This document shows positions 43,553-53,885 of a DNA stretch of 64,000 nt, piece by piece; position 1 is the stretch's first letter, and every line of letters begins with the position of its first letter. This DNA comes from Diphasiastrum complanatum. Lineage: Eukaryota; Streptophyta; Lycopodiopsida; Lycopodiales; Lycopodiaceae. The translations under genes and the position numbers were made by a program. The notes under the pieces are model-generated. The model saw only the letters and a program-made list of their open reading frames with translations. It ran no database searches and had not been told where the DNA came from. The stretch covers positions 72,421,349 to 72,485,348 of the forward strand of contig CM055096.1 of the NCBI GenBank assembly GCA_029204225.1, in the 5' to 3' direction.

Positions 43553-43898
43553 CTGAGAAAGGGCACGCAGTGCAAGACGCTGTATAGATGGATATGTGCT
43601 ACCGAACATGGTCCACCGGGTAATGGGTAGCTGCCTCCTCTTTGGATCCTGAGCAGCCGGGTGGCCGAATGTGCCCATGCCGAAACGAAATGCAGCGAGC
43701 TCCTCCATGAGCCTGATAGGATCCAAACCTATGTGTGGACCCACTCTGTGAATGTACTGAAGCCAATCGGCCTCAAGCTCCCTGTCTACGATCTGTGTCG
43801 GAGAGGGGAAGAGGGGATGCAGTATGTGTGTAACGCTGTGGATGCTCCTGTGGAAGTAGTTCCACCGCGTCTCCCAGATGAACTTCAGCTCGGTCATC

Positions 43899-44012
43899 CT
43901 GTAGGTGAGAGGCATGTGGTTTAGGGCATTACGAAAAAACTTAACATTGACAGAAAAACAAACTAGCAAGTACTGAAAAGATAAAGGCCAATTACATTAC
44001 TATACTGCTTAC
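43899..44012 (-). other. intron 1 of hAT transposase
   Basis: Minus strand: exon CTAGAGAG then GTAAGCAG donor; acceptor CACCTACAG before GATGACCGAG. 114 nt, canonical GT-AG with a pyrimidine-rich 3' end. Confidence 0.7.
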
Positions 44013-46305
44013 CTCTCTAGCTGCAAGATGGGCAGCTGCAGGAACTGTCCAATCCGGTCCATGAGCTCATATACCAGTCCAAGTGTCGACCCCTCGCTGT
44101 CAGCCATGCAGAGCACAATGTAGAGTGGTCGAAGCAGTCCTGACAATGTCTGTGCATCCCTCCAGAATTGGTCTCCCCTCACCGTGGAAGAAAAGTGCTC
44201 CCCATCCTCAGTGCGCGGAGACGTACTGGCACATCAAAGATCACTGGCAACCATCTATAGAAGCTGTGCCCTGCACCTGATCAAACGATCGATAACCACC
44301 AAGTCGAATGCAAAGCGTGTGGGGGCTGGCTTACGGAGGTCCAGATGGCTGAACACCCGGAACATGGCAGGAACACGCCTCTTCCTGGTGACTTTTGTCA
44401 CCAGGAAGAGGGCCTCACGGACGATGGCTCTAACCCAGGGAAGTGCACCTATGTCCCCCATCAGAAGGTCTATGCCGTGCGCGGCACAGGGGGTATGAAC
44501 AATGTGAGGGAACTCGGCCTCTAGCAGTACACCCATCTGAATGCAGTTCGTGGCATTGTCCGTCACCACCGTGACAACATGCTGTGGGCCTATGGACATG
44601 ATGGAAGACCTGATGACATCAAACATGAACTCTGCAGATATGACTCTCCCCCCCCCTGCTGCAATCCATTGCCCTCAAAAACTGTGTCCCCATGCAGCTG
44701 GAGACCAATATGTTGAGGATCGGCCTCCTCCTGACATCAGTCCAGCCATCGGACATGATGCTGCCACCGTAAGTGGCCCAGTGGCGACGTAGAGGCTCCA
44801 TCTCTCTAGACAATGATTCGACCCTATCCCTCAGCATGTGTGTGCGGACAACCTCTGAACTAGGGACTCTCCAGCTAGGGCTGACAGACTGTGCAAGGCG
44901 GAAGGCCCTTCTGAAGGGCTCAGAGTCGGTGATGGCAAATGGAAGGTTCAGCTCATAAATCAAACTGGCCACGGCCTATGTGGCCTCTCTATCCATGTGC
45001 GGCTGATGCGCGCCGCAAATGCTCTGCTGCCTAAGAACTCTCCCAGCTGGGCGACGGGTAGCGGACCTCCAGCACGGTGCACCGAACGTGACGGGAATGG
45101 ATGATGACGCGACAGGCTGGGTACTAGTGGATGCATCAGCTGTAGACGTGGAATGGGGAGAGTGGGATGCACTGGCCGGGATGGGTGCAGCAGTGTAAGT
45201 GGGGTACACTGGTGGAGGGTGGACATCTGGCATGGGATACGAAAACTGCTGGGTAGGGAGGTCATTCAGATATGAAAGGAGGGAGGAAGGGATCTCCTCA
45301 ACATCCTGGAAGGCCTCGTCACTGGCATTTGGGGCCTGCTCCTGCTCGGGAGGCGGAGAGTCCATGAGAAAGTCGTAAACTGGGGGAGTGCGAGCAACAG
45401 CAGGTGGTGGTGGAACCGCAGTGGCAACTGGTGGATGCAGTGGTCTATCCACCGGAATGGGTGCAGATGGGGGTGCGTGAGGCAGAACTGTTTGAGGGGG
45501 ATGAGGGGCAAAGGGACTGGACAAGGATGCACTCCCTCTCCTCGTGCGTGCCAGCCAAGCAGGCAGCAACTCGGGGTCAACCACGTAAGGAGCAGTGCAA
45601 AACCGAAGAACACCCTCCGAAATGGTGTTCTCCCCCGCCACAAGACGTGGCCCGTAGGTATCCAAAAGTCGCTGCCTGACGGGAACGGACATGCTGGCAC
45701 AGGGGGCAGCATTTAGTGTGCCACCATCTCTCGCGCGTGCACTGAGTAGGTGGCCTTTAAGGCGAGTGAGGGTGGCAACAAACTCGGCCAGGCAATATCA
45801 ACAGCGCACGAACCTTGCATCGGACTTGTTGGACTTGTCGGGAACCCGCCTGACAATGTCCACCTCGTCCCACAGATTGGCAAGGTTGGAATGCACCATC
45901 TCTGTAGAAGGGACTGGGGAAAGAAGGCAGAGAGCTCTGTGGGTGCGATAGGAGTCGGAAGGCTTGAAAAAACCACAACAAAGGCCGAAATAGCAATAGC
46001 AGGGGCTTACGCGATCAGTGCAATGCGAAGATAGTCGGGAGGGCGCGGACAGTAGGGCGATGGGCATACAACAGAGAGGGCGCGGACAGCAGGGAGGGCG
46101 CGGACAGTAGGGCGACGGGCAGGGAGAGAGATGAAGCGAGGGGGGGGGATTAGGTTAAAAAATAATATATTAAATATTAAAAAATATTATATATCAAAAA
46201 ATATTATATATTAAAAAATAATATATATTGTGGTACCGCGGATCCATACTGATCCGCGGTACCGGGATCCGCGGATCCTGGTACCGCTGGATCTATGATC
46301 TCGGT

Positions 46306-47679
46306 TATGCATAAAATATAATGGTATATTTGAAAACTAACCCTCTATCTTGATGTCCATGCCTTGTCTGACGATAATGCATATCTTGTCTGACTGCTAA
46401 TACAGAGCTGCTTATAGCCAAAAAAGCTGGCAAAAATTAATGAAATTGGAAACAAGACGGATCAGTGCCGTCAAAGCAAAATAACAAAAACTAACTAAGA
46501 AGAGAGTCATATAGCCAGGATTATATGGTGCGTAGACCACTTACATGTTCAACTGGACATCTCTTCATTTCTCTATCTCAAACTCTATCTCAGAATTCTT
46601 CTCATTAACAATAGGCTTCCGATCTACCAGTCTGATATACCATCACGATAGATAAGCCGTTTTCCAATTGATAGAGCTTCTTGTCTTGCCTTCTTACGTT
46701 CTTGAACTTGGATGAAGGTAAGATCTTCGTCCAAGTAGATTTTGGTATCCCGCAATTTGAATCTCTTCCCTGGAACTTCACGTCGGTGAGACACTGATGT
46801 GAAGCGGATGCCAAGAGTATCCAGGTCCTTCTTAGGTCGCCAGGCAGTTTCCATACCTTTGCGATGGTGTTGAAGATCTCCTTCCAAAAACTTCTCAGCT
46901 TCTTCAACAACATTTTGGGAGTTTGGAATACCTCTAACACGAACATTGAGAGCTTTATGCTCTCGTACACAACTCTTAGTGAACGTGGCTGAGATTAATG
47001 ATGGTGAAGGCAAAGGTGGAGAAACTGTGGACGAACCTTAAGTACATCTGCCCATGATTGGACAGCCGTATGGTGCTGTTCCACTTGACTTTCGAGTTGC
47101 TGGATTTTAGCTGAAGTAGCGATTTGGGAAGAAGCCTCACTTTTTATAACTGCAACTTCGTTCTTGAGTTCTTGAATGGAAGTATCCAACTTCTGAAGAT
47201 GCGATTGCACAACTAGAAGCAGAGAATTATGAGAAACAAGTTTCTCTTTGTGATTGTTAAGGTATTCAAATAGACGGAGTTGATCATCCCGAAGAAGATT
47301 GACCAAGGCATATGAAGGGAAAGAAACAGGTGCCTCTGGAGTGTTTGTAGTTAAGGGAATAGCTACAGTAGTTTCACTATTGGCAAGAATAGGATTTGAT
47401 GGGGAGATAGGAACCGCAACAGACATAGGCAATGTTGGAAACGGGAGGATGGCTCAAGAGTAGGGGCAACGGCTTCTCTGCGGAGTGGCATTTTGAGGAG
47501 GGCGCTCAAACCTGCAGAGATACATTCAGGTATAGATCCGCAAGAGCAGCCATGCGCTGATCATTAGCGAGGGCACACCTGCAGCAGCAGGGCACTAGCG
47601 ATGGGCAACGATGGAGAACAGGTCCGCAGGTGGAGCGCCACACTGGAATTAGCCGATGGAGCTAGGCAATTGGAATTCC

Positions 47680-47682
<3 letters not shown>
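46306..47682 (-). mobile_element. ORF1-only LINE derivative, 3' end diverged
   Basis: A minus-strand ORF1 (46624-47432) is followed directly by a 3' UTR matching that of 37623-37700 (for example ACCATATAATCCT and CTCTTCTTAGTTAGTTT), with no trace of ORF2. Its 5' end abuts the (GA)40 tail of LINE-f. The 3' terminal hairpin is not found before the hAT TSD at 46305. Confidence 0.72.
46624..47432 (-). pseudogene. ORF1 of the ORF1-only LINE
   Basis: N-part (46995-47432): hydrophobic start, then a coiled coil (QSHLQKLDTSIQELKNEVAV, AKIQQLESQVEQHHTAVQSW). C-part (46624-47013, other frame): RRM-like ALNVRVRGIPNSQNVVEEAE, LGIRFTSVSHRREVPGKRF, YLDEDLTFIQVQERKKARQE, KRLIYRDGISDW. One frameshift near 47000 separates them. 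Confidence 0.75.

Positions 47683-47762
<80 letters not shown>
47683..47762 (-). repeat. (GA)40 tail of LINE-f
   Basis: Perfect 80-bp dinucleotide run, (TC)n in LINE sense, directly after TTAATAAAGATCTTT of the LINE 3' end. Confidence 0.95.
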
Positions 47763-47766
<4 letters not shown>

Positions 47767-48226
47767 TCTTTATTAATGTCCATGAAATACCCTAAGGTAC
47801 AAAGGACTAATAAACAGGTACATGTCAAGTATGCACGGTGGGAGCATGAAAGCTCTACCACCTAAAAGAAACAAGACTACAAAAAAACAGAAAATAGTGA
47901 CTGGCATAAGCAGAGTCTATCATCATGGTACAATAGACGTCTCTCCGCCTGTAAAATAATGATGTATAGTATGTTGTGACCCTATCACTGATCGAACTGT
48001 GGATCTCTGTCTATGAGTGGATGGTCGATGTCATCTCTGCTGCCGTGAAGCTGTAGGCTGTGGCCTGTGGGCTTGCTGTCTCTCTGGTCATCTACACTGT
48101 GCCGTCTATGTATGTGAGCATCTAGAATCTCAGCCTCTCCATCGGAATCAGTGTTCTCCTGTCTCTATCTCCGACGGGATAAACACTCCTGTATGCCCGG
48201 TTATATCAAGGGGAGGGTGTCAGCGT

Positions 48227-49559
48227 TGTTGGGGATGATGATGACGAATTGACACACACGAAGGGTGGTCTGATAGGCCGCAACGGAATAGAGGCCGTCA
48301 CCCCCAAACAAAGATAAACAATGATACAGTTTGAATAAGGATCCTGGATTACTTTAGAGACTTAGGATGCAAAGCAGTTCTGATTTGACTAGATGTTAGT
48401 GTAGGTGTTGTAGACAACCGCAAAGAGAATGCGAACGATTAGGCGTCTGAGACAGCCGTGCTCTTCTCTGTTATTGACAGAAAGAAATGTGAAACAATTA
48501 GGCGTCAATGACTTCCATACATTTCTTCATTTATGGTTTCAATGATAGAGAGAAAGAGTGAGAGACATTCAAACATTCAACATGAATACACCTGATATGA
48601 AAAATAGCGCTTCTGTATAAAATGGTGTTGTAGTAACAACGATATCAGATCACAAAACAATGGTGCAATGCGCGTGACCCTACTTACAGAGGCAAATGAG
48701 TGCTATCTTTCAGAATACTCGTTACTCTCTCTTAACTGATCACTAACTCTGAGGAGTCAGCTACTAGAAGACTGCTTTTGGTCGTTTGATCTCTGTGAAT
48801 ACATTGATCGATCATCCTATCGAGAGTTTCCTTCTAATCGTTCAGTTGCTTATATAGCTGCTTGATGATCTTCTATTATTCTAAGTTTACAGATTAGAAG
48901 ATCATTAACAGCGCTTGTACTTGATCCGTAGATCGGTTTTTGGTGCATCGTGAAGATGTCAAGAAGTACAGTGGAAGAATCTCCTTCGTACGCGTCGGGA
49001 GCTTGAAAATGTGGAGCCGTAGCCTGACCGCAGGAGCGTGAAGTTGAAATTGCATGCAACCGTATTCGTGTCATGGCGGTTTCCTCTGATTTGTTGTCGT
49101 TCATTCACTTCGTAGGTGACTGTAAGTGATAACTTACGGTATCTGGCGGTGCCTTCGGTTTGTTATCACACCGAACCGTAGGCTGGACATTGCGGTTGCG
49201 TTGACTCATTCCATAGGTCTTTGTATGTGAGTCCTTGTGGACTTGTTGCGGTTCACTTCATTCAGACTGTAGGTCTTCGTATGTGAGTCCTTGCGGACTT
49301 GTTGTGGAAGTGACCGTAGGGAAGACTTTGCGGTTTACTTCGTAAGTAACCGTAAGCCAGACACTTGCGGTTTTCTGGCGATGAGTCTTCGCAATCGTTG
49401 ACATTGAGGTAGCTTGCGGTTTTGCCTGTTTGGACTTGACGTGTATTTCTGCAGACTGGAAAAAGATAGTGTATTTTCTGCAGAATGCTTGAGAGAGTGA
49501 TTTACTTAAGAGATAAAGGAGGTGTAAAGGATGAGTTGGAGTAAGATTAAACTCTAACA
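48227..49559. mobile_element. solo LTR, 1333 bp
   Basis: Starts TGTTGGGG and ends CTAACA, with perfect 5-bp TSD AGCGT (48222-48226 and 49560-49564). LINE-h shows the uninterrupted site. No pol sequence inside. It contains an internal near-duplication of about 55 bp around 49216-49300 (GTATGTGAGTCCTTG). It is the product of LTR-LTR recombination or a miniature terminal-repeat element; the parent family is not in this window. Confidence 0.85.
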
Positions 49560-49849
49560 AGCGTCTAGCCTCGCCATACACAGGTCTCTGACATCTCTCG
49601 GATCATCAGTGCAACACATCTGGGGTCCTCATATGATATCCTGGTAGAGAGTGTGACTGGGTGATCTCGAAACAAGCAATAATATCTCCCTCAGATCTCG
49701 TAGTAGGTTGGGCATCTGAAGAGAAAATGAAACTCATCCTCTACATCATGTGTATCACACATACTACATATCCGAGCATCTCTCGGAGTGCCACTATATC
49801 TATAGTCTCAATGGCTAGCTGATGAGAGGAAACGTGAAACTGACCATCA

Positions 49850-50427
49850 CTATCCGTAGTCTATGTGACTCGCCACCAGATATCTGGGTTTAGGATACCC
49901 AATGGGATCCCGAGATAGAAAATGTGCCCGATAAAACTCAGTCTTCACCCCAGACAAACCCTGCCAAGTGCTCTGAAGATTTGCCCTATACAGGGGGCCT
50001 CGAAAATATTGATGAGTCCCAGCTGGTAGGTCAGTAATATGAATACCCAATGTGGGGAGGAGACGGCAGGCTTGGGAATACCACGAGAAGGAGTGTTCCT
50101 CAGAATGTAAGTGCTGGGATGATGACAAAGCTGTTGCAGCATAGTGTGTGCCTCCACCCTGAAGAATGTGACAATATGGAACAATGCCTCTACCTGAATA
50201 GGGGGGACGACGAACTCCGCCAGTATAATATGATGTGGTATAGAGGGCTTAGCCCGTATCATCCGAGATAGCATATGTCGTGAGATGCGTGCCCACTCGG
50301 TGGCTGTCGCATCCCTAATGTGTGAGCCAAAACATAGTCTCTCCAAATCTACCAATGATGCATAGCCCTTCCGTAACCGGGAAATTGCCGCATGTCGCAT
50401 GCTGAAAGTGGGACCAAAAAATACCAC
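49850..50427 (-). pseudogene. LINE-f ORF2 thumb and C-terminal region
   Basis: Frame 49945-50427 begins in FFGPTFSMRHAAISRLRKGY, then SRMIRAKPSIPHHIILAEFV. Frame 49850-50128 continues SWYSQACRLLPTLGIHITDL, AGTHQYFRGPLYRANLQSTW. The part after the solo LTR (48017-48221) has the degenerate tail ECLSRRR. Confidence 0.8.
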
Positions 50428-51425
50428 GCCCAGGTATGTGTAGGAGTCAACTAACTCAAGTGGATGTCCATCCCATAGAAGCTCCTACCGCATCATGAAG
50501 GATCTGGAGGTGTTAAACACCATAACTTTGGTCTTGGCCACATTCACTGACAGTCCCCACTGTATACAAAAGGAGTGAAGCGCATCCAGATGCCGCTGCA
50601 GGCCTTCCCTCGTCCTTGAAAGCAAAACCACATCATCAGCATATAATAGGATAGCAATAATCAGATCACCCAGTGTACATCCCTCTCCTCCATATCTCTG
50701 TATAATCTGCTCAAGCTCATCTATATATAAACCAAAGAGTGTAGGTGAAAGTGGACATCCCTACTTAACCCCAATAGTACTCTATCTCTGGCGAGACAAC
50801 TCCTGATACCCGAATCTGGCCAATAACTCGTCTGTACAATGCCACAACTGCCTGTATAATATCCTCCCGGAAGCCACGATCCCGAAGCCTCTGTATCAGT
50901 AAATGTCTAGGCATAGAGTCAAAGGCTTTGCGGAAATCCACAAAGCAGCAGTATACACGCTCTCTCCTGGCCTTAGCCTCCTCAATGATGGATCGCAGGG
51001 TGAAAATATGATCCGATGTAGTATAACCTGGCCTGAAACCAGCCTGGCCAATGGCATGCAGGGCTCTGGTATCCATCTATGTACTGATCTTCGACTGGGC
51101 TAATCATGATGGTATGATAGTTGTTGACTTTCATGGGATCACCGCCTTTATCGATAGGATGGATAAGGTTTGTGGACCAAGGGGAGGGGAAACCAGATGT
51201 GATAGCGCGGTTGAAGAGTAAAGAGAGGAAAGGTGAGAGGATGTCAGCGGCATGCTTCAACAGTTCAGCCTCTAATTCGTCAATGTCTTTGGCTTTATGT
51301 AGGTCTAATCGATCGATGGCCTCTTCTACTATGTCTAGTGAGAAAATATCAGAGGTACGTGTGTATGGGTGTGTTTGAAGGGGAGGTGTGTCAGGTACAA
51401 TGTACAATGATGTGGCATAGGTCAC
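50428..51425 (-). pseudogene. LINE-f reverse transcriptase
   Basis: RT runs from GFPSPWSTNLIHPIDKGGDP (50982-51425) through IGQAGFRPGYTTSDHIFTLR and RVYCCFVDFRKAFDSMPRHL (50765-51076). The catalytic box reads ILLYADDVVLLS near 50612-50650. Several frameshifts and a TAG near 50760. Confidence 0.87.
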
Positions 51426-52044
51426 CCATGTGCTAAGATCTGTGATCTGGGGTGGAAGCGCTCGTGGCAGGTTTCGTATGCAATTTTCTTTTTTCGGGTG
51501 GTTCTACGATATACACGGGATAAGTCTTTTACTAGATGGGGAAGGTGGCAACGTGCATAAACTAAGTTCAGGTGAAGTTGGTTACATTCGTGGTCATACC
51601 AGGGGTTATGTGAATGGCCATGTCGTAAGTGCTTGGGCCGTGTGGATGGGAAAGCAAGGGATGCAGCGGTATGCATGGTCTGGACAAGAAAAAGAGACTG
51701 GTCCGCTAAAGTATGTTCATAGGGGAAATGAATAAGCAGGTCACTGCTTTGAGGGTTATAGCGATATACGGTCTTCCCGATAGGGATTAACATACTATTA
51801 TATGGGGTGTGAAAAAGGCCCGAACTAAGTAGGCCACCCCACCAAAACCTCGATCTGTCAATGCTCTCGTCGCCCTCCGATGTGCAGAATACCAACAAAA
51901 ACCCTCAACCGCCAATAATCCTCTCTCTGGACTCTCATGTGTCTCAGTGAGTAGTAAGATATCACCCTCCGCACAAAAATCTCTAAAATCCCCTGCTGTA
52001 GCTGAAGAGTGAATGCCATTGCATTTCCATAACCGCAACCGCAA
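51422..52044 (-). pseudogene. LINE-f endonuclease
   Basis: The endonuclease start is LWKCNGIHSSATAGDFRDFC, GDILLLTETHESPERG and FGGVAYL (51787-52044). The next frame (51422-51898) is the region after the endonuclease (PWYDHECNQLHLNLVYARCH, YRRTTRKKKIAYE). The GDFNA and SDH segments between them are deleted. Confidence 0.8.
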
Positions 52045-52140
52045 TGCTCTAGAAAGAGCCCTCGAACCGCTACCTAGTCCGGGGGGCCATATTCCCTATT
52101 TATTAGGATTCAGAGGATCAATGTACCAAGCCTTACCATC

Positions 52141-52142
<2 letters not shown>

Positions 52143-52218
<76 letters not shown>
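52143..52218 (-). repeat. (GA)38 tail of LINE-g
   Basis: Perfect 76-bp run. In LINE sense it follows TAATAATAATTCTAATTC after the terminal hairpin at 52254-52267. Confidence 0.95.
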
Positions 52219-52221
<3 letters not shown>

Positions 52222-52301
52222 AGAATTAGAATTATTATTATTAACGTCTTTTGGTACCCAAAGGTACATAAGACAAAAGAGAGTACAAAAAGTGAGGAGC
52301 A
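52219..52301 (-). mobile_element. LINE-g 3' terminal piece, cut off by copia
   Basis: Holds the hairpin GTACC-TTTG-GGTAC (52254-52267), GACGTTAATAAT and the short repeat before the tail. The copia TSD GAGCA (52297-52301) joins it to the LINE-g body at 57721. Confidence 0.85.
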
Positions 52302-52703
52302 TGAAGAATTACAAGACCTAGCTATGGAGTATCTTAACTCAGATGCTAGATCAACTATGAAAGCTTGAGAAAACTTGGCTATGGAAATATCACACACAAG
52401 GAGAATTGCATGAGCATCTCACAAACTCAAAAGTCTCAAGAAGAAATGAATTGCTAGTGAGAGAGAGGAGGGCGTGGGTCCTCCAAATCCCTTGTGAGGC
52501 AAGCACCTCCTTTACATGCATGGAAAGTCTAGGTGTCAACCATGGGAGTGAGCTACTTGGCCAAGTGGGCCACTTGCACTAATTTACATAACTTAACAAA
52601 AAAAGGGGGGTCATGCATTTAATTAAAACATGCCCCATGAGTTATGTACAACTTAACTAATGCTTAGCCAAAAAAGGGGTAAAATAGGCATTACTCTTCA
52701 ACA
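52302..52703 (-). repeat. copia left (3') LTR
   Basis: 402 bp, TGAAGAATT to TTCAACA in plus orientation. No difference from the right LTR found by eye. Confidence 0.96.
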
Positions 52704-53189
52704 CCCCCCCTTAATGGCAATTTTATTCAAACTGACACCCAACAAAGTTCTGAACTTTTCAAACTTATCTTTACTAAGTGGTTTAGTAAAAATATCAGCT
52801 GTCTGGTCGTTGGTGTCGCAATAAACTAGCTCGATCTCCCCACTGTGCACTTTCTCTCGTATAAAATGCTGGTCCACCTCTATATGTTTTGTCCGTGCAT
52901 GATAGACTGGATTCCTTGCAAGCTGAATGCAGCTTTGGTTATCACAATGTAACAATGTAGGTCTTACTTGAGCAATCTGCATGTCCTCAAGTAGACGGCG
53001 TAACCAAATGGCTTCACAGGCGGACCTCGTAGTCGCCCTGTACTCAACTTCGGTAGACGATAGAGCAATAGTAGGCTGCTTCTTACTGCACCACGATATA
53101 GCCCCTGAACCTAGGCTGAAGCAATAGCCTGTCGTCGATCTCCGATCGTCTCTATCACCTGCCCAATCAGAATCTGAATAGCCTTCCAG
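52698..53189 (-). CDS. copia RNase H, after second TAG
   Basis: Same frame again. [20 protein letters not shown] (first catalytic D), [20 protein letters not shown] (catalytic E), [20 protein letters not shown] (D), [33 protein letters not shown]. The true stop is at 52698-52700, inside the LTR edge. Confidence 0.92.
   Translation of the reverse strand: MEGYSDSDWAGDRDDRRSTTGYCFSLGSGAISWCSKKQPTIALSSTEVEYRATTRSACEAIWLRRLLEDMQIAQVRPTLLHCDNQSCIQLARNPVYHARTKHIEVDQHFIREKVHSGEIELVYCDTNDQTADIFTKPLSKDKFEKFRTLLGVSLNKIAIKGGC
52704..52712 (-). promoter_or_regulatory. copia polypurine tract
   Basis: Minus strand AAGGGGGGG immediately before the 3' LTR. Confidence 0.85.
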
Positions 53190-53885
53190 CTAAAGGTTCC
53201 CGTCATCCGTGTATCCAATCCCATAAGTCACTGTCCCTCTCACATATCGTAGGATCCGCTTGGCTGCCTTCCAATGTGCTTCGGTAGGCTTACACATGTA
53301 TTGACTTGCGATTCCAGCCGCATAAGCAATATCTGGCCTGGTGGTAGTAAGGTAAATCAGGCTGCCCACTAACTGACGATAGAGCGTCTCATCTGCAAAT
53401 GCTGGACCATCATCTTTTGATGGCTTGTTGCTTGCATCCATGGGTGTGCTGATTGGTTTGCTTTCTTGCATGTTAAACTTCTTCAATAATTTCTGTGCAT
53501 ACTTTGCCTGTGAGATAAAAAGACAACGCTTTCCTTTCCAAACTTCAACTCCTAGGCAATAGTGTAGCAAACCCAAATCTTTCATTTCAAACTCATTAGA
53601 AAGATTCTTCTTAACACAAGCAATAAGCTTCTTATTGCTTCCCGTGATGAGTAGATCATCCACATAGAGCACAACAACCACAAAGTCTTCTCCTTCCCTG
53701 AAGACATAAAGATTGCAATCAGACTTACTCTTCTCAAACCCTTGCCTTGCAAAGTACTCATCAATTCGGCTATACCAAGCCCTTGGCGCCTGTTTGAGCC
53801 CATACAAGGCTTTCCTAAGCCTGCAAACCAGATTCTCTTTGCCTGTTATTTCAAATCCCTGCGGTTGTTCCATGTAAACCTCCTC
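53190..53885 (-). CDS. copia reverse transcriptase, after first TAG
   Basis: Same frame as the upstream part. It reads EEVYMEQPQGFEITG, LRKALYGLKQAPRAWYSRID, the active site VVVLYVDDLLITGSN, FEMKDLGLLHYCLGVEVW, LVGSLIYLTTTRPDIAYAAG and HWKAAKRILRYVRGT. All RT motifs look intact. It ends at a second in-frame TAG (53190-53192). Confidence 0.93.
   Translation of the reverse strand, partial: EEVYMEQPQGFEITGKENLVCRLRKALYGLKQAPRAWYSRIDEYFARQGFEKSKSDCNLYVFREGEDFVVVVLYVDDLLITGSNKKLIACVKKNLSNEFEMKDLGLLHYCLGVEVWKGKRCLFISQAKYAQKLLKKFNMQESKPISTPMDASNKPSKDDGPAFADETLYRQLVGSLIYLTTTRPDIAYAAGIASQYMCKPTEAHWKAAKRILRYVRGTVTYGIGYTDDGNL

Larger units (their letters stand above)
42279..45899 (-). pseudogene. hAT transposase (BED, DUF659, C-terminal dimerisation)
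   Basis: Likely start ATG at 45897-45899 (MVHSNLANLWDEVDIVRR). Domains in order: BED zinc finger to about 45715, disordered Pro/Ser linker, DUF659 core (LIYELNLPFAI, GGSIMSDGWTDVRRRPILN, VTVVTDNATNC), then the FWRDAQ region. Next are intron 1 (43899-44012, GT-AG), a WETRWNYFHRS exon (43553-43898), intron 2 (43461-43552) and the dimerisation motif CECNWTSWALIHTRRRN near 43400-43445. An acidic tail follows. Four in-frame stops (45798-45800, 44973-44975, 44255-44257, 44234-44236), a frameshift at a C9 run (44648-44656) and several small indels after 43350 make it inactive. Confidence 0.9.
40584..46297 (-). mobile_element. hAT DNA transposon, 5714 bp, broken transposase
   Basis: Perfect 8-bp TSD ATCTCGGT at 40576-40583 and 46298-46305. 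Termini begin CATAG in inverted orientation (left CATAGTGGCACGTGGTACC; right, reversed, CATAGATCCAGCGGTACC) and carry subterminal GGTACC palindromes. Inside are a minus-strand BED/DUF659/dimerisation transposase, a plus-strand accessory frame and an 85-bp tandem repeat near the left end. The TSD length, TIR start and protein agree on hAT. Confidence 0.95.
47763..52142 (-). mobile_element. LINE-f, 5'-truncated, split by a solo LTR
   Basis: Begins at the 3' hairpin GTACC-TTAG-GGTAT (47787-47800) and reads through ORF2 to the last codons of ORF1 (RDGKAWYIDPLNPNK) at 52139, where it meets the (GA)38 tail of LINE-g. The solo LTR 48227-49559 splits the ORF2 C-terminal region. About 3.0 kb of LINE sequence remains. 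Confidence 0.87.
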
